NCBI RefSeq assembly: GCF_030445035.2 | Contig: NC_080678.1 | Location: 59,969,087 to 60,033,086 of the forward strand | Reading direction: 5' to 3' | Length of the DNA stretch: 64,000 nucleotides | Source of the DNA: Dasypus novemcinctus | Taxonomy: Eukaryota > Chordata > Mammalia > Cingulata > Dasypodidae | Shown here: positions 60,361 through 64,000 of the stretch, piece by piece | How the letters are laid out: each line of letters opens with the position of its first letter | Numbering within the stretch: position 1 is the first letter of the stretch | The notes under the pieces: generated by a model | The model's database searches: none | What the model saw: the letters and a program-made list of their open reading frames with translations, nothing else | Told to the model about the DNA's origin: nothing | Position numbers and translations under genes: made by a program

Positions 60361-61214
60361 AATGAATTTTGTTTGTACTCAAAAGACTGAGCTAATTAAA
60401 AACACTGGTTTCAAAAATGATTAGAGCCAATTAGTATAAACTGAATTATAAAATGTTTGTGAGGGGATGGTATTCTGCAGAATTTTGGTAATTACATGCT
60501 AATGTTTTTGAAATATAGTGGGTAATATGTCGATATGTAAAACAAAGGGCGTAGTATTCCTTTATTATTATTATTACCTCAGCATCATTCATCTATGATA
60601 GGCAGCAACTAAGACTGACTATACTCAATAAGCTCAGAGAAATGATGAACCAGTAGAACCCAGAGAATAAAAAAGTAAATATTAATTCCTGATTTTCAAA
60701 AGCCTAGAACTTGGGGCACAAGCAAAAGATTTGGGATGATACCTCAACCTGTCAGAGTGAATTCTTCTTATCTCCAAAGGTAGATAAAGTTTTCCCCAAA
60801 TGAGGGTGAGTGGAGAGGAAGAGGAGGCAAAAGAATTTAGATAGTTGAGTGTCCCTGAGAAAGGGGCCTGTGCCCTGCCTTTTGCTTAGACCACAAACCG
60901 GGAAGTGGTGAGGAGGCAATAAATTAATTCACACACGGGGATCTGCATCTTATTCGAAACAGGCAGCATGATCCCAGAGTTCTGACCTCAACTCAGCACA
61001 GCCTTGGACAGTAGGCTAAAAATAATTACGTGTTTTGTCCTGGAATATAACAACCTTATATAGCTCTATTGTATTTCCAGAGGCCCTAGAAAGTCATGAC
61101 TGAGAACACTGAATGTTTCCCATGCTCCCAAGAGCAGAGAAATAGCTAAAAGAGAGTTAGACAAGGGTGAGGGATATTCAAGTAGCAACTAGTGTGAAAA
61201 GTAGGCAAAGATCA
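60361..61214. other. Unique DNA, nothing recognised
   Basis: No repeat or exon was recognised. Confidence 0.4.
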
Positions 61215-61470
61215 TTGTATATTTTGTCATAATGTACAAAACTGTGGGAGACAAAGTGTAAACTATAATGTAAATTGTAATCCATAGTTTGTAGCAATGC
61301 TTCAGTATGTATCCATCAATTGTAACAACTGTGCCATACTAATGAGGGATGTGAATGTGGGAAAGTATGGGAGAGGGAGGGATGGGGCATATGGTGATCC
61401 CCTATCTTTTTTATGTAACTTTTAAGTAATCTGAAGCTTTTTTAAAAATAAAAAAATAAATTTTTTAAAA
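61215..61470 (+). repeat. 3' end of the unassigned interspersed repeat
   Basis: GTAGCAATGCTTCAGTATGT, CATCAATTGTAACAACTGTG, CATATGGTGATCCCCTATCT and a terminal AAAAATAAAAAAATAAA match 51335-51510. Confidence 0.8.
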
Positions 61471-62009
61471 AGTGGGTAAAGAAGAGGCCAGAATGATGTA
61501 CATCCTTGTGGAGGATGGAGGTAACAAGGCCAGATTCTCATCCTCAGATTCTAACTGCTAATTGCTATTTCAAGATTTCCTAGAATATATAAACAAGTTG
61601 GGCAGAAAAGGGGAGAAGGAAAACTGAATTGACTCAGTGGAGGCTTGAAATAGAAATTTACATTTTTGTGTGTGTGAAATATAAAGAAGTTTGTATTCCT
61701 TGCATACCTGAATTTGATCTCATCAGCTTTCTACATGATCAATGAAGTAGCAAGGAACGTGAACCAGTTTAAAATGCTGGATGATTTGAGAGAGTTTTTA
61801 CCTAGTTTATTCTTTGAGCATATATCTTACCAGTAGTAGGGAAGAAAGAGAAATCAATATCACATTGATTTTATCTAAGGTTTGATAGAGGCCAATGCTA
61901 GCAAGACTTTTAGTAGTCTCTTTCTCTTTTACTTTCTCTCTCTCTTACAACAATATTTCCATTTATACCTGTGCCTCCTTGCTTTGAGTATGTCCAGTAC
62001 TGGGATTTT
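61471..62009. other. Unique DNA, nothing recognised
   Basis: Contains only a short CT-rich run near 61917-61945. Confidence 0.4.
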
Positions 62010-62600
62010 TGTTTCTTTTTAACCCCAACTTTTTATTATTAAAATTTTCAAATGAACAGAAAAATGAAAACACTAGTACAATGAACATTGTATATATCTC
62101 ATGCATAAATTCAACAATTGTTAACGTTCTGCTATATTTGTTTTATATCTTTTTATTTGCATACACATTTTTATGAAGTGCATGAAAATAAATTTGACAA
62201 CATGGCAATTTCATTCTTAAATTCTTCAAAATGAGGACATTCTGTTATATAACCACACTACTTTTAAGACACCTTAAGAAAATTAATAAAAATCCTTATT
62301 ATCATCTAATTTCTAGATCATATTCAAATTTCCCCACTTAAACCATTTTCTTTTTTTTCCTAATTATGATTCAATCTAGATTCACACCTAGATATTATGA
62401 TATTATGTCCTCTATACAAACACACACACATCTTAATACATTCACTTTTTGAAGAGTTGGAAACAGTTTTCTCACAAAATGTTCCGAGTTCTGTATTTAT
62501 TTTATTGCTTCCTCATTGTGTAGTTTACCATGTTTCCTATCTCTTGGATTTCCTATAATTTGAAATTTAGGTCTACAGGCTTGATTAGATTTAGGGTAAA
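62010..62600 (-). mobile_element. Old LINE-1-like 3' end (antisense)
   Basis: Text such as GAGGACATTCTGTTATATAA, ATTCAAATTTCCCCACTTAA and TTAACGTTCTGCTATATTTG matches old mammalian LINE-1 3' UTR from recall. There is no coding content. Confidence 0.55.
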
Positions 62601-64000
62601 CATTTTTGGCAAATATATTTCATAGGTGATATATATTTCATATTGCTTTATGTCAGGACACAAATAATCTCAGGTTTTAACATCCTAAATGATATTAATT
62701 TGAGTACTTGGTTAAGATGGTAACAACCAGATCTCTTTACTTTAACAGCAATTTTCCCCTTTGCAATAAATAAGTGCTTGTGGGGTTATTTTAGATATTT
62801 TCTGACTCCATCCATGCATCTTTCCTGGTTCCTAACCAATTGCTTACTTCAAGGAAGTTAGTTCATCTCCCTGAGTCTCTTTTTTCCATCCATTAACAAA
62901 GAACAAATGAAAGGTTTTCATAAGGATTCAGTGAAGTAATGTGTGTGAGAGAGTTTTGTAAACTGCAAAGAGTTTTGCAATTATAAGCTCCTCTTTATTT
63001 CTATAAGGAATGATACTCTATAAAGTCCAATCATTCAGAGGATGCACTTATGTTCTGATACATGTTTAATAACCAGCTCTCCAAACAAAAACACCCTGAT
63101 TTTAAAATTTGGGCAATTTCCATGGTTTTAATACTCCTACTTTGGCCGATTTCTATATACCAAGATGATGTCAACCAACCTAAAAAATTCTTGAAAAGTT
63201 AACCATTGGTTCTGGCAAGGATGACTATAGGGTAGGGTTGCCAGATTTAGCAAATAAAAATACTGGCAATATTTGGCATACACTTACATTAAACATTATC
63301 TGTTGTTTTTCTAACTTAGTGTTTAACTGGACAGCCTATATTTTATCTGGCAATCCTGGGTAGAGAACATGTTTATGTGCCTGTGCTTTTGTGTGTATGT
63401 GTGCTGGGGTATAAGTGAGGTGCCAAAAAAAGATGGATTTCCATATTCACCCTCTTTCCCAACAAGCTCAAAGAGAGGTTCTGCTTTTACCTGGTGTGTG
63501 TATAAATATATATATTTTTTATATATAAACATATACATATATAGTTTATGTATATAAACATTTACATAAATATATATATTTTTTCCTTCTTTCTTTATCC
63601 TTTTCTTCCCATTCGTTTCTGTTGGTATCATCAGAAGAGCTACACCAGAATTTTCTTATTTACATTTTGTCTTAATACTAAGTCATCAGGATAAAAAGGA
63701 GAATGGAGAAAATTAAGTAATTAAATGAACTGTTTATCATTCTAAATTATTCAAAGAGACTTTCTACCTTGAACAAACTCAGTTTCAATACTTTATATAT
63801 GTGTGTGTGTTTGTAAATACAAGGTCAATCATTTTTAAGAGGCTAAAAATTAGAATTTCCTATAGGGAGTGTGTAAGAACATGACTAGTGAAAACTGGTA
63901 ATTTATAGTAACTCCCTTACAGACAGATTTTACTGACAACATTTTGGACTTGCAATTCTTTTTAAAATTATGTACTTATGAAATAAGCTGGAGAACTGAG
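62601..64000. other. Unique AT-rich DNA with TA-rich simple repeats
   Basis: Apart from the palindromic element at 63235-63362, it holds TA-rich microsatellite-like runs at 63500-63580 and TG runs at 63797-63812. Frames here of 62 and 102 codons are low-complexity. Confidence 0.4.
63235..63362. repeat. Palindromic DNA-transposon-like fragment
   Basis: The left end AGGGTTGCCAGATTTAGCAA is mirrored by the right end TTTATCTGGCAATCCT, which suggests terminal inverted repeats of a small non-autonomous element. No clear target duplication is visible. Confidence 0.5.

Overview
The window is mammalian nuclear DNA with no recognisable protein-coding host gene. The source is most likely an armadillo-type xenarthran (probably Dasypus). 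The main evidence is at least eight copies of a roughly 400-base tRNA-derived SINE of the DAS type. These have a tRNA-like head with A and B boxes, a long body, a C- or G-rich stretch and an (AAAT)n/poly-A tail, and most have clear target-site duplications (TSDs). Two other tRNA-derived SINE types, MIRs, L2-like fragments, many old LINE-1 pieces and MaLR-like LTRs fit a placental genome. I found no exon with convincing splice sites, no true tRNA or rRNA gene, and no CRISPR or bacterial-type operon. The stretch is either intergenic or part of a very long intron.

The main single feature is an old, broken class I (gammaretrovirus-like) endogenous provirus on the minus strand, 9460-19517. It has a perfect 4-bp TSD (CTAC), two LTRs, a primer binding site matching tRNA-Pro, a polypurine tract, and recognisable gag, pro, pol and env remnants in the right order. 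It carries two later SINE insertions, one in the 3' LTR and one in the reverse transcriptase region. All genes contain stops and frameshifts, and several catalytic motifs are altered.

Layout. 1-9455: unique AT-rich DNA with a MIR, a DAS-SINE and a copy of an unassigned repeat split by a SINE fragment. 9456-19521: the provirus. 19.5-24.5 kb: a SINE, another copy of the unassigned repeat and an MLT-like LTR. 24.5-26.6 kb: an antisense LINE-1 3' end with a nested SINE. 26.6-35.6 kb: mostly unique DNA with three SINEs, an old antisense LINE-1 and a candidate conserved noncoding block. 35.6-40 kb: two sense LINE-1 fragments, each carrying a dimeric tRNA SINE, separated by a TAAT-rich unique block. 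40-50 kb: old LINE-1, hAT, MIR, L2-like and LTR fragments, plus an unexplained hairpin-rich block at 47.85-48.2 kb. 50.2-51.5 kb: a nested pair of the unassigned repeat, one copy inserted in another. 51.5-64 kb: mostly unique DNA with a SINE, an ancient LINE-like repeat, a MaLR-type LTR, one more unassigned-repeat copy, an old antisense LINE-1 and small palindromic elements.

All repeat family names come from reading and recall; no database search was run. I did not find a convincing new biological system. The points most worth checking are the hairpin-rich block, the nested unassigned retroposon family, and the motif losses and CX7CC Env pattern of the provirus.
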